64,000 bases of DNA. Source: Coenobita brevimanus (lineage: Eukaryota > Arthropoda > Malacostraca > Decapoda > Coenobitidae). The position numbers and the translations under genes are program-made. Location: positions 55,685,991 to 55,749,990 of the forward strand of contig CM064671.1 in the NCBI GenBank assembly GCA_032717465.1. Direction: 5' to 3'. Of the stretch, positions 50,170 to 61,985 are shown piece after piece. The notes under the pieces were generated by a model that worked only from the letters and a program-made list of their open reading frames with translations, was not told the DNA's origin and did not search any database. How positions within the stretch are numbered: the first letter of the stretch is position 1; every line of letters starts with the position of its first letter.

Positions 50170-52626
50170 ATGGAGCATAAAGGTCTCTCGGAGAAGGAAA
50201 TCCAAGCCGCCCTGGTCGCCTTCACAGGCGAAAGTGATTCCCCACTGGACGATGAGGTTGTGGACAAAGATTATGTCCAACCAGAGGAGGTGGAAAGCAG
50301 CAGCAGTGATGAGGAAATCCGTCCCCCTGGAAGCGGCGCTATGTGACTTATCGTGCTGCTAGAGAGGGCCAGCCTGCACAAAAACAACGTGCAACATCCT
50401 TTCGGCAGTTCCTACATGATGTGGAGCCAGATTTTGAGGACGAGGATGAGGATGGAGCTGTGGGACTTGCTGCCACGTGGTACGGCCGAGAAATTTTCAC
50501 CCGTTCTGGCCCCAAGCACACACCACGTTGTACGAGCAGGTATGGGCCTAGTCTTTTGTTTGGGGAGGTCGGAAGTGGCGTGGAGGGAGTGGAGAGTGAA
50601 AGGGAAAGTGCAGGGAGGAGTATTGAAAGTGAGACTGGCGGGAGTGAGTCATCGCTCTCCCGTGGAGGTGTGAGACAGCGGGGAGTATCACGTGGGCGAG
50701 TGAGGGTGCGTGATGAATCACGTGGGGTTGTGATGGAGGGGGAAGGTGGGGAGGAACCACTCCCCAGCACGTCTTATGCTCCCCAATATACCCAGACACC
50801 TGGGCGAGTGAGGGTGCGTGATGAATCACGTGGTGTTGTGATGGAGGGGGCAGGTGGGGAGGAACCCAATATTCTCAGACTTCATCCCCACAGCCCCCTA
50901 ATGTTCCACAAGGCCGTAAGGGTAAGGGAAAGGGAAAGGGTAAAGGCTGAGGGAAGAGGGGTGCGAGTGGGGAAGCCCTCCGCACTCCTCCTCCCCAACC
51001 TCCCCCACCAGCATCTCCTCCCCACCCAGACGAAGGTGACGATGGGGACGAAGGTTATGTGAGTTGGAATTGGGAGGATGGGAGTGATTTTTTTCCCATC
51101 ATTCACCCCTTCACTGAGCAAGGGCGTGCTGGCTGCACTGCTCCCGGAATTCACCCTAATTCCACCAGGCTGGATTTTTTCCACCTTTTTTTCAGTGAGG
51201 CTTTTGTGGAGGAAATAGTGGAGCAGACAAACCGTTGCATTAGCAGCCAGCACCGTAAGAGTGAAAGACTGGGCACAAGGAGCAGGCATTCTATCAAATA
51301 TGATTATCCAGTCTCCCTTTCAGAAATGTTTTTATTATTTGCCCTGGTACTTTTGATGGGTATTGTACGTAAGAACAGAATTCCGGCATACTGGACAAGG
51401 GGCCCTGTTATGCTGACACCAATATTTGGCCAAGTCATGAGCTGTAATTGCTTTCAGCAGATTCTAAGTCGCCTCCACTTTTACGATGCTGATGATCCTG
51501 CTAATGCGAATGACACAGATAAGATGAGGTGAATTAGGTTGGTCTTTGATCACCTGAGGCAAACATTTCGTTCTTCATTTTATCCCTATAGAGACCTTGC
51601 CATAGACGAGAGTCTCGTGTTGTGGAGAGGCAATATTTCCTTTTGCCAGTACAAACCCAGCAAAAGGCACCGTTTTGGGTTCAAGATCTTTGTTATGTGT
51701 GACTGTAGGACTGGTTATGTGCAAGACATAGTCTTGTACACCGGTGCACAGACAGGCATAATAGAAGATCGGAGTATTGGACTGTCTGGAGCAGTGGTAA
51801 TGACAATGATAGGAGACTACCTTCATCATGGTCACGTCCTTTACCTGGACAACTGGTACACTAGCCCTCTTCTCGCTCGTTATCTACACAGGCATGACAC
51901 GGGAATCTGTGGTACCGTCAAGGTGAACTGGCGTCACATGGTCAAGGTGGGGCGGAAACTTGACAGAAATGAGGTTGTCTTCTTCCAGGCAAACAATATA
52001 CTTGCAACAGTGTGGAACCACAATAGAGAAGTCAGCCTCTTCTCCACAGTTCACCGCCCCTTGATGCACCATACAGAGTCTGTGGATTACTGGTGTGAGA
52101 ACAGGCTTTATATCCTTTTCCCTAATACACACCTGAGTGTGTCCTCGATTACAACACCAACATGCACCGGATGGACCAGTCAGACTCCATGATATCCACT
52201 GTCGAGTGTGCCAGGACCACGATGAAGTGGTACAAGAAGCTCTTCTTTCGCTTGCTAGATATAACTGCCCTGAATTGCCACCACCTGCACGCCATGACAA
52301 CAGGAGTTCAGGAAACCTTTGAAGGGTTTGTAAGGGAGCTAACACGACAGATTTTTGCCAGGTATGTGGTTGAAAGGCCCCAACACCACACACGCACTCC
52401 CCCTGCCGCCCAAACTCCCCTGTGAATATCCACTCGCCATTTCCCCACTCCTACACCTTCCCAGCCAAATAGACCTAGGCCCCAACGCAGGTGTCATGTG
52501 TGTAGCAATTCCTGTGTGAGACCCACCACTCAGAGAAAAGACACCAGCTATGAGTGCGTTGAGTGTGACGTGGGTCTCTGTATTCACCCATGTTTCAGTG
52601 AGTATCACACCTTGATGCACTTTTGA
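50170..52626 (+). pseudogene. piggyBac-like transposase, most complete copy
   Basis: ATG 50170 opens MEHKGLSEKEIQAALVAFTG and an acidic SSSSDEE patch. A frame change near 50330 leads into WKRRYVTYRAAREG and a charged, low-complexity N-terminus; another near 51060 leads to SWNWEDGSDFFPIIHPF, RLDFFHLFFSEAFVEEIVEQ and RLHFYDADDPAN. A TGA at 51531-51533 stands where Arg is expected. Catalytic residues are all present: Asp at 51605 (LAIDESLVLW), 51848 (YLDNWYTSP), 52174 and 52183 (MDQSDSM). A disruption sits near 52105-52135. The C-terminal zinc domain has CHVC (52492), CVEC and CIHPCFSEYHT before the stop at 52624. Confidence 0.88.
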
Positions 52627-52680
52627 TATGGTGTGAATGCGATATGACGCTGATACTCAGAAATAAATGCGACAAACGAC

Positions 52681-53200
52681 GCTCAGTGTACTTATAAGAC
52701 CCGTAGATCTGTAAATAGTAGTATGGAAACGTGTGTAATATAAGAGGAAAATTATTATGTAAGTGTATAAATATGATCTAAGTGGAAACATACCTAGCGA
52801 GGGTATTTTGATGTGATATTTTGATGCTCAGTGGAATAAGGCCGGTAAATATGTAAATATTAGTATGAAAAATGCAAACGGGTGTAATATAAGTTGAAAT
52901 TTTGTAAGTGCTGAAATTTATTCTAAGTCAAAATATTCCTAGCAAGTGTATATAGATGCGATTTTCTGACGCTCAGTGGAGTAATTAAGGCCCGTATATA
53001 TGTAAATAGGAGTATAAAAATGGAAATGGGTGTAATATAAGTGGAAGATTAGTATGTAAGTGTATGAATATTATCTTAGTCGAAACATTCATTGCAAGGG
53101 TATTTTGGTGCGATATTCTGATGCTCAGTTGAATAAACAAGGCCCGTAAATATGTAATGTGCAGTATTGGGTGTAAACGGGTGTAATGTAAGTGGGGAAG
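52681..53200. repeat. Degenerate tandem repeat, 145-152 bp, about 3.5 units
   Basis: Units start with GCTCAGT at 52681, 52826, 52971 and 53123. Each continues with (AAGGC)CCGTAAATATGTAAAT, then AACGGGTGTAATATAAGTGG, then TCTAAGTCGAAACAT. They lie in the 3' untranslated part of piggyBac copy 3. Confidence 0.88.
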
Positions 53201-53629
53201 TATATTTGGGACTGAAGGAATAAAGTAGAAGTTGAAACACGAGTGGTAGAGAGTGTGCTTGCTATGTGAATATGCACTAGCATTTCGCTAAATGCCCTCG
53301 TAGTGAATGTAAATAATTGAAAACATTTAGAGTGGTGGAGGAATGGTTCAATGTAAAGAAAACAATACTATGAAAGTGATAAAACAATATGGCATGTTGA
53401 GATACGAGTCATAGCGAGAGCACTGAGTAAGCAGATGTGCGCTATAGTTTTGCTACATGTCATCGTAATGAATGAAAACAACTGAAAACATTTACAAACA
53501 GTACAAAATGGTAAAATAGCATTGAAACAATTGTATACAAGTAGAAAAATGATATGTTGACTGAAACAAGAAACTTAGCACATAGCGTGTTACCACTCTG
53601 ACCCAACTCGCTATGCTCGCACGAAGGTA
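53200..53629. other. 3' flank of piggyBac copy 3, non-coding
   Basis: Two loosely similar segments (about 53225-53345 and 53390-53500) share ATGAATG, AACTGAAAACATTTA and ACGAGT-type words, suggesting an old duplication. No coding sequence seen. Confidence 0.35.
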
Positions 53630-53906
53630 CAGTCGCACCAAAAAGTATCGCGCAGGTAAGGTACGATGATTTCCGAAATGACCATTATAGCTCATGAATT
53701 CTCGGTAAGCTTTATTTGTAACTACTTTGCTATACATATAACAACAATACAGACTAGAAAATGTCATAAACAAGCCATTTATTGCAGCCTTGGGAGAGCA
53801 AGTTTGTCAGCATGGCAAAAAAAAAATTGTTCAGTTCCCAGTAGCCATCGTCCGTGTCCCAAATTGCTGTGCGTCAAGTGTACACCGATACTTTTTGGTG
53901 TGAGTG
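53630..53906. mobile_element. Tc1/mariner-type MITE
   Basis: 277 bp flanked by TA (53628-53629, 53907-53908). Termini CAGTCGCACCAAAAAGTATC and, on the other strand, CACTCACACCAAAAAGTATC are inverted repeats of about 22 bp with three mismatches. No transposase frame. TA flanks and the CA(G/C)T start fit Tc1/mariner-type elements. Confidence 0.8.
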
Positions 53907-54155
53907 TACAATGCTTATTTTTCATATATATGTCGTTGAAAACCATTATATTGTTATTCTTATTGTTTCTTAGTTCAAATTCAATAAATGTAGAGGTGTT
54001 GTTTGTGGTTTCTACCAAAATTACCTACCATAGAAAACACGAGCGACTCACATGTCAATGATAGAATACGATACCTGGCACGGGGGACCTCACCTGTTCC
54101 GACCACTTATGGACCACAGTAAGTCCTTTCTTGGTGATTTTCCTTTGTTTCTTAA

Positions 54156-54908
54156 CCCGTCACATCTCGAGGTTTTCCGCACCTCCGACATCCCCCAGTC
54201 CCGAGGTATTTTCGATTTTTTTTTTTTTGGCTAAAACCTTCGCTTTTGGTGAGAAACATCGAAAATTCATAGAGAAATCGCTCACCTGAGGTTTAAAATA
54301 CTCAATCCAGGTAGGAGTTCCTCCTTACCTGACTAGGTTTTCTAACATGCTGGCACCAAAGAAAACGAGTTCTATGGGAGGGTAACTATTTTATCCACTC
54401 ATAAACAGTATTTATTTATTTACTTGGTACGAATTTATATGTAGTATGAGAGTATGTTTGTTTTCAAGCAGTAATATAGGCATTATAAGCATTGTTTCAC
54501 TCACTAACTAATCACCATTCATGACCTTTTTTTTTCCCACAATACCTGATCATCATTTCTGACTGTTTCTTCCTGTAATGCTATGTAAACCTTATCCTCC
54601 ACATTGTCATCAATTGAGGAATCACTCTGGCCCTGAATGTCTTTATTGGCCAGGTCACTGGTATCAGGTGAATTGCAGAGACAATGGCGTGAGGGGGGGA
54701 GGTTATGCGGTGTAAGGCATTGTCCCTGCTTGGCATCTTGTAGAGGAATAGAGGAAGGTGTCCCGTGTATACATACGAAAAATCACGTGCGAAAATTGAA
54801 AATTGTGCAAATTAGGGACCTTGCAATTGCATGACGTACCGGTACGTCGCCGGGACTGGCAAATGCAAATCGTTGCAACGTACCCATATGTCGACGGGAC
54901 GGGGCGGG
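54156..54908. mobile_element. piggyBac-like non-autonomous derivative, copy 4
   Basis: 753 bp with TTAA at 54152-54155 and 54909-54912. The left 300 bp match the 3' ends of copies 2 and 3 (GCTAAAACCTTCGCTTTTGG, CTATGGGAGGGTAACTATT). The right 350 bp match the 5' end and N-terminal untranslated part (GGCATTGTCCCTGCTTGGCA). All transposase coding sequence is deleted. It is inserted within the 3' terminal region of copy 3, whose sequence continues at 54913-55005. Confidence 0.87.
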
Positions 54909-55229
54909 TTAACAAAAGCAGTAGTTTTAGGCAAATAAAAATTTATCCAAAATAGCACGGGATTGGGGGGTTTCGGAGGTGCGAAATAGCTCAGGATGTG
55001 ATGGGTTAAGGTTTAAGCTCTTTGAGTCACTGGAACCTAATTTTGTTGACTTGGCATTATTCGATTAATTCTGCAGCTCAGCGAAAAAGTAATACAATGC
55101 CAATTATACGTCCATTCCACAACATTTTCTCATGACCGAAGCAAGTTTCCAATGTTAAACTCTCGTTATATCACTTGCAGAGGAACACACAAGTGGTACT
55201 TTATATCCTTTTCCCTAATACTCCTTCAT

Positions 55230-55947
55230 CACTAACCTGATTTCTACATTAACTTTACTGCAACCAATATTCCTTTCTCTAAAAGTATTGAAAATCTTGG
55301 TGTTATGCTTAATACAACCGTCAGTGTGACCCTTCATGTTACATCACTTGCTAAAATCACCTCAGTAAAACTTTTATTAATGAAGAGCGTCCGTAACTTC
55401 ACTGACGAGCAGTTAAGTATGATTTATAAGCCATGTGTGTTCTCAGCAAGAATATTGTACATTTTTGTTGAGAAGATTGGAGTGGTTGCACTAAAACAAC
55501 TTGAGAAAATTCATAAGAAGCTAAAAGTGAAACTGACACCTCAGTCATTGCAAATATCTACCTGGCCTTCAAGTTAGAAAGAATGTTGTCTCCCTTGCAT
55601 TATATTACAGCTACTTTTATGGTAAATGCTCAAATGAGGTTGCGTCATTTGTGCCACCTCTACATGCCTTTCCTTTTGCTTCATGGACATCTAGTTGCTC
55701 TCATAACTTGACAGTCACGCTGCCATATTGCTCAATTTCTGTCAGAATTCATTTACTCTCAGAACCACTCCTCTTTGGATTTCGTTTCCCTGGGTCTGTT
55801 TCTTCCCAGTTTATGACCCTGACAAGTTCAAGTCCAATCATTCATTTTTTTATGAACTGAAGACACCTGTTGCCTGGTATATGGATTTATATCAGTATTT
55901 AATTTGCATTTCTTTCTCTATTCATTTGCTGTAAAAAAAAAAAAAAT
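55230..55947 (+). mobile_element. Jockey/CR1-type LINE fragment 3, decayed
   Basis: Frames read FTATNIPFSKSIENLGVMLN, HVTSLAKITSVKLLLMKSVR and NFTDEQLSMIYKP, then shifted VASFVPPLHAFPFA-like text and LWISFPWVCF. It ends GCTGTAAAAAAAAAAAAA at 55930-55947, like the 24490-25650 element (TTTGTAAAAAAAA). No catalytic box remains. It is clearly older than the other two jockey-type fragments. Confidence 0.7.
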
Positions 55948-56988
55948 ACTAATATTATTCTCTTTTTATGGTTTAGTGTTCAGTATAAACAAATTACAGT
56001 TTTATTTCAGGCTCTAGTGGACAGAGTATGATGTTGAATATAAATCATATAAGTAGAATTAGGGTTGAGATGGTTTTCAACAATGATATTTTAAATCTAT
56101 AGTACTGCAGCACATTTTTTATTATGGTTATTCCTAACACCATAGCATTAGATTCTACTTGGGAAGCGAATCTAGGAGAAAAGATTTATTCAAGGGTAAT
56201 ACCTAACCTTTCTACTTTAGAACTCTCTCCTAACCTGAATAAGATCATCTGAAGATTTAAAATATTTTACAAATGCTGTTCAGGGCTGGTAAAGTTAATG
56301 ACGTCGCAATGTACTTTGTTTTTACCTTAATTTAACTCTTACCTCAAAACTGCACACCAAAGCCTGCAACAGTTACACAGTTAAGTTTGATATACAAGTG
56401 CATTTGTTTATATGCATAAATGTTAACATTGCAAACCCTGGATAGGATCTGTCAATGACGGCTCTTGTTTGCATTAACTTGCCCGACACATCGTGCAAGT
56501 CAGAAATTAGTGCAGGTACCTTGTAGAATATCAATGGTCCAAACAAGAAGGGACTCCAGAACACTGGTGTTGATGGTCATTATTAAGTAAAGATTTAAAA
56601 AGAATTTGCAGGGTGTTTTGTGCATATAAGTTTTAATACAGAATGATACGTAGAACTGTTAATAGAGAACTCAGGTGCAAGAGATACGTAAAGAAATTAC
56701 ATGAGAAAGTAAGGTCTGAACAACTTACTAGTAAAAGAACTGACAGGGAGAGCTGTGGATGTGTGATAATGTGAACAAATTGGTCAAAGTATTTCTTCTC
56801 CCTCCGTTACCTTTAACGTACATGAGACAATGTTGCAGCGCTAGAATGTATAACAAAATAAAAATACACTTTGTAATTATGAAGAACGACTTATATATAC
56901 ATTCATAATCATATCCTGTCAATGTAGCTCTGCCACAGGTATGCCAGTCATCACCGGGAAAAGGAATGCACTGATGCAACTGTGATTC
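55948..56988. other. No gene recognised
   Basis: About 1 kb of AT-rich sequence. Minus-strand frames of 63-83 codons (56564-56373, 56979-56728) have no motif I recognise. No repeats or terminal structures seen. Confidence 0.4.
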
Positions 56989-56992
56989 TTAA

Positions 56993-57963
56993 CCCCTTTG
57001 CGCTCAGATAAGTTTCATAAGTTTTCTGGACTATGATGTGTGGGCTTTTCTCCCCTCTCCTCCCAGCCGCTGCGCACTCCAAGAATGTGTATTCTCAGCT
57101 TATTTTCACCACCCATACATATTTATTTCGCCAGAAAACCCACGTATTCCTATTCGTCGATGTTTGTTCTACACGATAGGCAAAAAACAAATGCTCCGAA
57201 AAAAACACACTATCCGTATGTTAGGGCCCTTGGAATAAACATTCCGGATCATAGATTTCACTTCCCAACATCATAAGTCGAATGTTTACTAATCAATCTC
57301 TACATGTTATAACCTCCATCAAAAGGGGATTTTATTAGCTTTCGAATGGGGAAGGGGGTTCCAGTTTGATATGAGGTATGGTCTTCGAGTAGTAAGCGAT
57401 AAAATAAAACCCGTTTTCAACAGAAAACATCTTTTTTATTCAGGTATGGGTTGTGTAGAACTTTTCTTGGCACCATTATGTTTTTATTTCATTATCCTAT
57501 GCACAATTTCATTCTCTTTCACGTCAGTAAAGAATGGTGATCCTAGGCCTCATAGTTTTCGAGAAAAATGCAAAAAACTACAGTGTATTTTGCCGACCGC
57601 TGACCTGTAGTCAGCTGTGCTCACTTACATTATTATTATGCACCCCAGCTATGCTTTCTTTGTTTTATACCAACAACTGTTTTATATAATTACTTCTGTT
57701 TTGTTTTTAGTCTTCTCAGAAACCACACATGAACACTAAACCTGTTGCTAGCAACTGAAACTGAAGCTGTAATTATTTCCCTGTCATTTGTGTTGAGATA
57801 AATAACAATATATATGTATATGTAAATATACTGACATAAATAGAGCTAAATAAATAAAAAAAAGACCATCACGTACTTCTCTAGTGGCGATGATCTTCCT
57901 GCAGGACCAGATCAGGTGGGAGGTGAGGAGTTTTGTACTGTGTGTGTGTGTGTGTGTGTGCTC
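56993..57963. other. 3' flank of the second piggyBac-like element
   Basis: Non-coding. A (GT)n run (57938-57960) sits just beyond the transposase stop. No subterminal repeat recognised. Confidence 0.4.
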
Positions 57964-60352
57964 CACTAGTGAAGGTATCGCTCGGTATAGTACCGGTCGA
58001 AACAATCACCCGTACAAAGTGGCACATCATATACATGACACATGTTCCTTGTGTCCTTCCTCACCCCCAACTCGAAGCACAAGGTACACCTGAGCCTCTT
58101 CTTGTCAGGGATCCTTGCCTGGTGGTGGCCCAGAGTACGATCCAACCTCACGTTGTTGTCAATTACCCAGTGACGCTTGCCTGGATACCCTCGTGCTCTG
58201 TGGTCCTGTTGTGCGGGAGCTCCAGGCCCAGGCACGGGTTCTCCCAATGGATCAGCAAATGGAGGTGGTGGTGGTTCTGGCATCCCTGATGGGCCTCCTG
58301 CAGGTGGTGCTGGTGGTGATGGTGGCACCTGTGATGGTCCTGCTTCTTGTGGTGCTGGTGTGGGGTCGCCTGCAGGCTATACTGGTGCTGGTGGTGGCTG
58401 GGCCCATCCTGGCGCTGGTGGTTGTGCCTGCTGGGTGCCAGGTGATGCTAGTGCTGACTGCCTGGTACGTAGGTCTGGGGCATGGTGGAGTGTGTGTCCA
58501 GATGCGGGCCAGTCCTCTTCATGGAAATGCAGAAGATCATAGATGATCTGCCCCACAAATTCCAGGACAGTTACTTGCGCACATCTGTACTTCTTATACA
58601 AGGCAAACGCGTTGAACAGTGCCATTTGGATGAAGTACAATGTGATCTTCTTCGTCCACTTGACAGTTCAGCATTGCATGGGGTAGTAGTGGACCATATG
58701 ATCGAAATGATCCACCCCACCCATATACCTGTTGTACTCTTCCACAACGGGCTTGTGAACGACCTTCTCCACATAGGTTGTCCGCCTGCCATTACCCAGC
58801 ACCTTTCCTCAAACCCTCTTCGGAATGGTGTCTACAGTGTGGAAGGTGGACACTTTGTTCACAATGGGCCTGTCCCCCCACAGTAGGACTAGCACATTGT
58901 CCTTGTGCCTGTACACCAGGCCTCTCTTTGGGCATGCTCTTAGCTCTGGCGATGCCTTGCAGCTGGCGTGGTGCTCCTCTAGGCAGCTGTTGGGTCCCAC
59001 ACACATAAAATCCTGCAGTGAAGAGTCGTTCTCACAGGGCTACAGAATTATTGTAATAGTTGTCCATGAACAACTTATAGCCCTGGTCCTTCAACGGTTC
59101 CATGAGGCCCAACACGGGGTTCTGAAGGGTACGCTGCACCCCCGTGTAGATCTCAAGGTTCCAGATATAGCCCAAGGACGACTCAGCCAGCATGTACATC
59201 TTGATGGAATACTTGTTGGGCTTCTGGGGGTTGTAGACGTGAAAGGATAGCCGGTCCTTCCATCCCAGAGAGCCCTCATCCAGGCTGAGCTGCTCCTCGG
59301 GTAGGTACGCTAACTGGATCCGTTGAAGGAGGTACTCCATGACTGTGCGAACATGGATGAGCCGATCTTGGTTGTCCCAGGGAATGGCGAGCGAGTTGAT
59401 GGTGTGGAAGTGCTTCGATGGCATTGAAACACCTTCTACTCATCGCCTGCCAGACCCTAGGGTAGTTGTGAAGTTCAGAGCTCCGCCAGTTGTGCCTGAT
59501 CATCAGCATGTGCATGATCCCCATGAAAAGGTATAACACCAGGAACTTGGCCATGTTTTCTTCATTGCAGGAAAACCAGGCATCCAGCTGAGTTCCCAGG
59601 AATGTGGCGTACCAGTTGGTTTCCACAGTGAGGTATGACAACAACTCCCACGTGATTAAGAGCAAGAAGAACTGCAGGGGAGTTGTTGAAATATCCACCT
59701 GAATCTCTGGGGAGCCAGTGAACAGCCTGTGGTTCGGTGTGAGCAGCCCACTGCTCCACCTAGGATCCTCTTCAGCAGCAATGGTGGCGGTGGCAGCGGG
59801 TCGGCCTGTCGACACCCTTCGGCCTGCCCTCCGACCCATTGGACGTCCCCCATGTCCAGACAGTGGTCCATGGCGCCCTCGTCTGGGAGGGGACACCTCG
59901 GACGAGGACGAGAACGAGACAGAGGGCTCTGAGGAAACCAGTCTCCACGGCCTGGCCGGCGAGGATGTCACCGTAATATCCTGCACAGCAGAAGCAGGCG
60001 GAGGGGCCATCACAAGGAACAATGGCCCGGCTTCCGGTGAAACAGGCTCGCCAAGGGGGGCGGAGGGGCCTGGAGATTGGGAGCCGATGAAGAGAGCGGT
60101 GGGACTGGTGGGTCCTAGAGGTGGGAAGGGTTCTCCGGTGAAGCCGACCGATGATGGTGGTGTGGTTTCCCATGATGGAAGGTGGTAGGGCAGCTCTAAT
60201 TGCTGACCAGATGGTGGCAGGTCAATCTTCTCCACCTGAGAATGGTCGGTCTTAATGTCACTTTCTGACTCTACCTCATCGAGGATCTTATGCCACTCAT
60301 TTGGTGCCAACCAGCGTTTCATCATTGCAAGACTGCTGTCGTTGCAAGCCAA
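57964..60352 (-). pseudogene. piggyBac-like transposase, second family
   Basis: The minus frame 60352-59276 starts MACNDSSLAMMKRWLAPNEW with a long Pro/Ser/Ala-rich N-terminus, then TNWYATFLGTQLDAWF and MAKFLVLYLFMGIMHMLMIR. A frame step leads to 59424-59032 with PEEQLSLDEGSLGWKDRLSF (first Asp) and YKLFMDNYYNNSVAL (second Asp). After a shift at about 59035 come YRHKDNVLVLLWGDRP, YMGGVDHFDHMVHYYPM (last Asp pair, about 58710) and KWTKKITLYFIQMALFNAF. An in-frame TGA lies near 58672. A Gly/Pro-rich stretch (about 58470-58180) precedes the cysteine domain CTLCFELGVRKDT and CHVYDVPLCTGDCF. The catalytic set is recognisable but the gene is broken. Confidence 0.82.
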
Positions 60353-60439
60353 CTGGAGAATAAATTGTTGTCAGAGGGATTGTTGACGCTGTGGCTGTCC
60401 AATGCTGTGGTAGGAGTGTGAGCTGAGGTAAAGGAGTCA

Positions 60440-61512
60440 AGATATTTTATTCACAGCCAACCAAGAACTTGGCTCAACACCAGCACACCGCAAGGGTTCA
60501 TGATATAGGTGTATGTCCTTGAAAAACATTGTCATCTACAACTGACTTAGAGCACAGGTAGGGGCCACTAGCACGTGGTTACCCCTTTCATTTTCTTTGC
60601 ACATTACACGTAACCAAATCTATCATTTTTATTAGATACACAGTACATTTCACCAGTAACATGTAAATGGATGTGTTCCGTAGGCCGTTACCTGTGCACT
60701 AAGGTATAGCAGACGGTGTTTCCCTTAAGAGAACACATTGCAGTAGGTCAGTCTTTCACTGTCTTTACACATAAAACATAACCCAATCTATCACTTTGTA
60801 TGACCCAAGATATTCACAGCCAGCTAAGACCTTGGCTCAACACCGGCACATCGCAAGGGTTCGTGATATACGTGTATGTCCTTGAAAAACATCGTCCCCT
60901 ACACCTGACTTAGTGCACAGGTAGGGGGCAGTAGTACGTGGTTACCTCTTTCATTTCCTTTGCACACTACACATAACCAAATCTATTATTTTTATGAGAT
61001 GCACAGTACTTTTCACCAGTACATGTTAAATAGACATGTTCAGTAGGCCGTTACCTGTGCACTAAGGTGTAGCAGACGGTGTTTCCCTTACGAGAACACA
61101 CTGCAATAGGTCAGTCTTTCACTGTCTGTACACATAAAACATAACCCAATCTATCACTTTGTATGAGTCGAGATATTTTATTCATAGCCAGCCAAGAACT
61201 TGGCTCAACATTGGCACAATGCAAGGGTTCATGATATACGTGTATGTCTTTGAAAAACATCGTCTCCTACACCTGACTTAGCGCACATGTAGGGGCCACT
61301 AGCACGTGGTTACCTCTTTCATTTCCTTTGCTCATTACACATAACCAAATCTATCATTTTTATGAGATACACAGTACATTTCACCAGTAACATGTAAATG
61401 AATGTGTTCCGAAGGCCGTTCCCTGTGCACTAAGGTGTAGCAGACTGTTTCCCTTACGAGAACAGACTGCATTAGGTCAGTCTTTCACTGGCTTTACACA
61501 TAAAACATAGCC
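60440..61512. repeat. Satellite-like tandem repeat, about 365 bp, three units
   Basis: Units start near TCACAGCCAACCAAGAACTT at 60451, 60814 and 61182 (steps 363 and 368). All contain GGCTCAACACC, GTGTATGTCCTTGAAAAACA, ACGTGGTTACC, ATACACAGTACATTTCACCA and CCGTTACCTGTGCACTAAGG. By-eye identity is high between the first two units. Confidence 0.9.
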
Positions 61513-61514
61513 AA

Positions 61515-61556
61515 ATATATCAATATCAATATCAATATCAATATATATATATATAT

Positions 61557-61602
<46 letters not shown>
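61515..61602. repeat. (CAATAT)n then (AT)n
   Basis: Four CAATAT-like steps followed by about 60 bp of AT dinucleotide. Confidence 0.95.
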
Positions 61603-61606
<4 letters not shown>

Positions 61607-61767
61607 GTGTTCCTAACCTCGTGTTGCATTTCACTACCTTTGTGCTAACTCAGGTGTATGACACACACTCTTCATTACGAGCACGTGGGTCCGTTTTTCA
61701 CTGTCTTCTCACATAAGACATAGCCAAATGTATCAGTACACTGGATACACAGTATATTTCACCCCCT

Positions 61768-61984
<217 letters not shown>

Positions 61985-61985
<1 letters not shown>

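Larger units (their letters stand above)
49919..55005 (+). mobile_element. piggyBac-like element, copy 3, with nested insertions
   Basis: TTAA at 49915-49918 and 55006-55009. The left terminus CCCGAGGCGTCCCATCGACG matches the 5' end of copy 4. The right terminus on the opposite strand, CCCATCACATCCTGAGC, matches the 3' end of copy 4 (CCCGTCACATCTCGAGG). Inside are a transposase remnant (50170-52626), a 145-bp tandem repeat (52681-53200), a mariner-type MITE (53630-53906) and copy 4 (54156-54908). Without insertions it is about 4.05 kb. Subterminal GTCCCATCGACGTA repeats occur at 49929 and 49972. Confidence 0.88.
56993..60420 (-). mobile_element. piggyBac-like element of a second family
   Basis: TTAA at 56989-56992 is followed by CCCCTTTGCGCTCAG, a piggyBac-type terminus. 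A minus-strand transposase remnant covers 60352-57964. About 970 bp of non-coding 3' flank lies between. The other terminus (expected CTGAGCGCAAAGGGGTTAA) was not found before the satellite block at 60440, so that end is lost or further away. The protein is only distantly like copies 1-4. Confidence 0.65.

Noticed and set aside
58115..58546. Plus-strand Gly/Val/Leu-rich frames
   Set aside because: Antisense to the Gly/Pro-rich linker of the second piggyBac transposase, whose minus frame has the cysteine and catalytic motifs.
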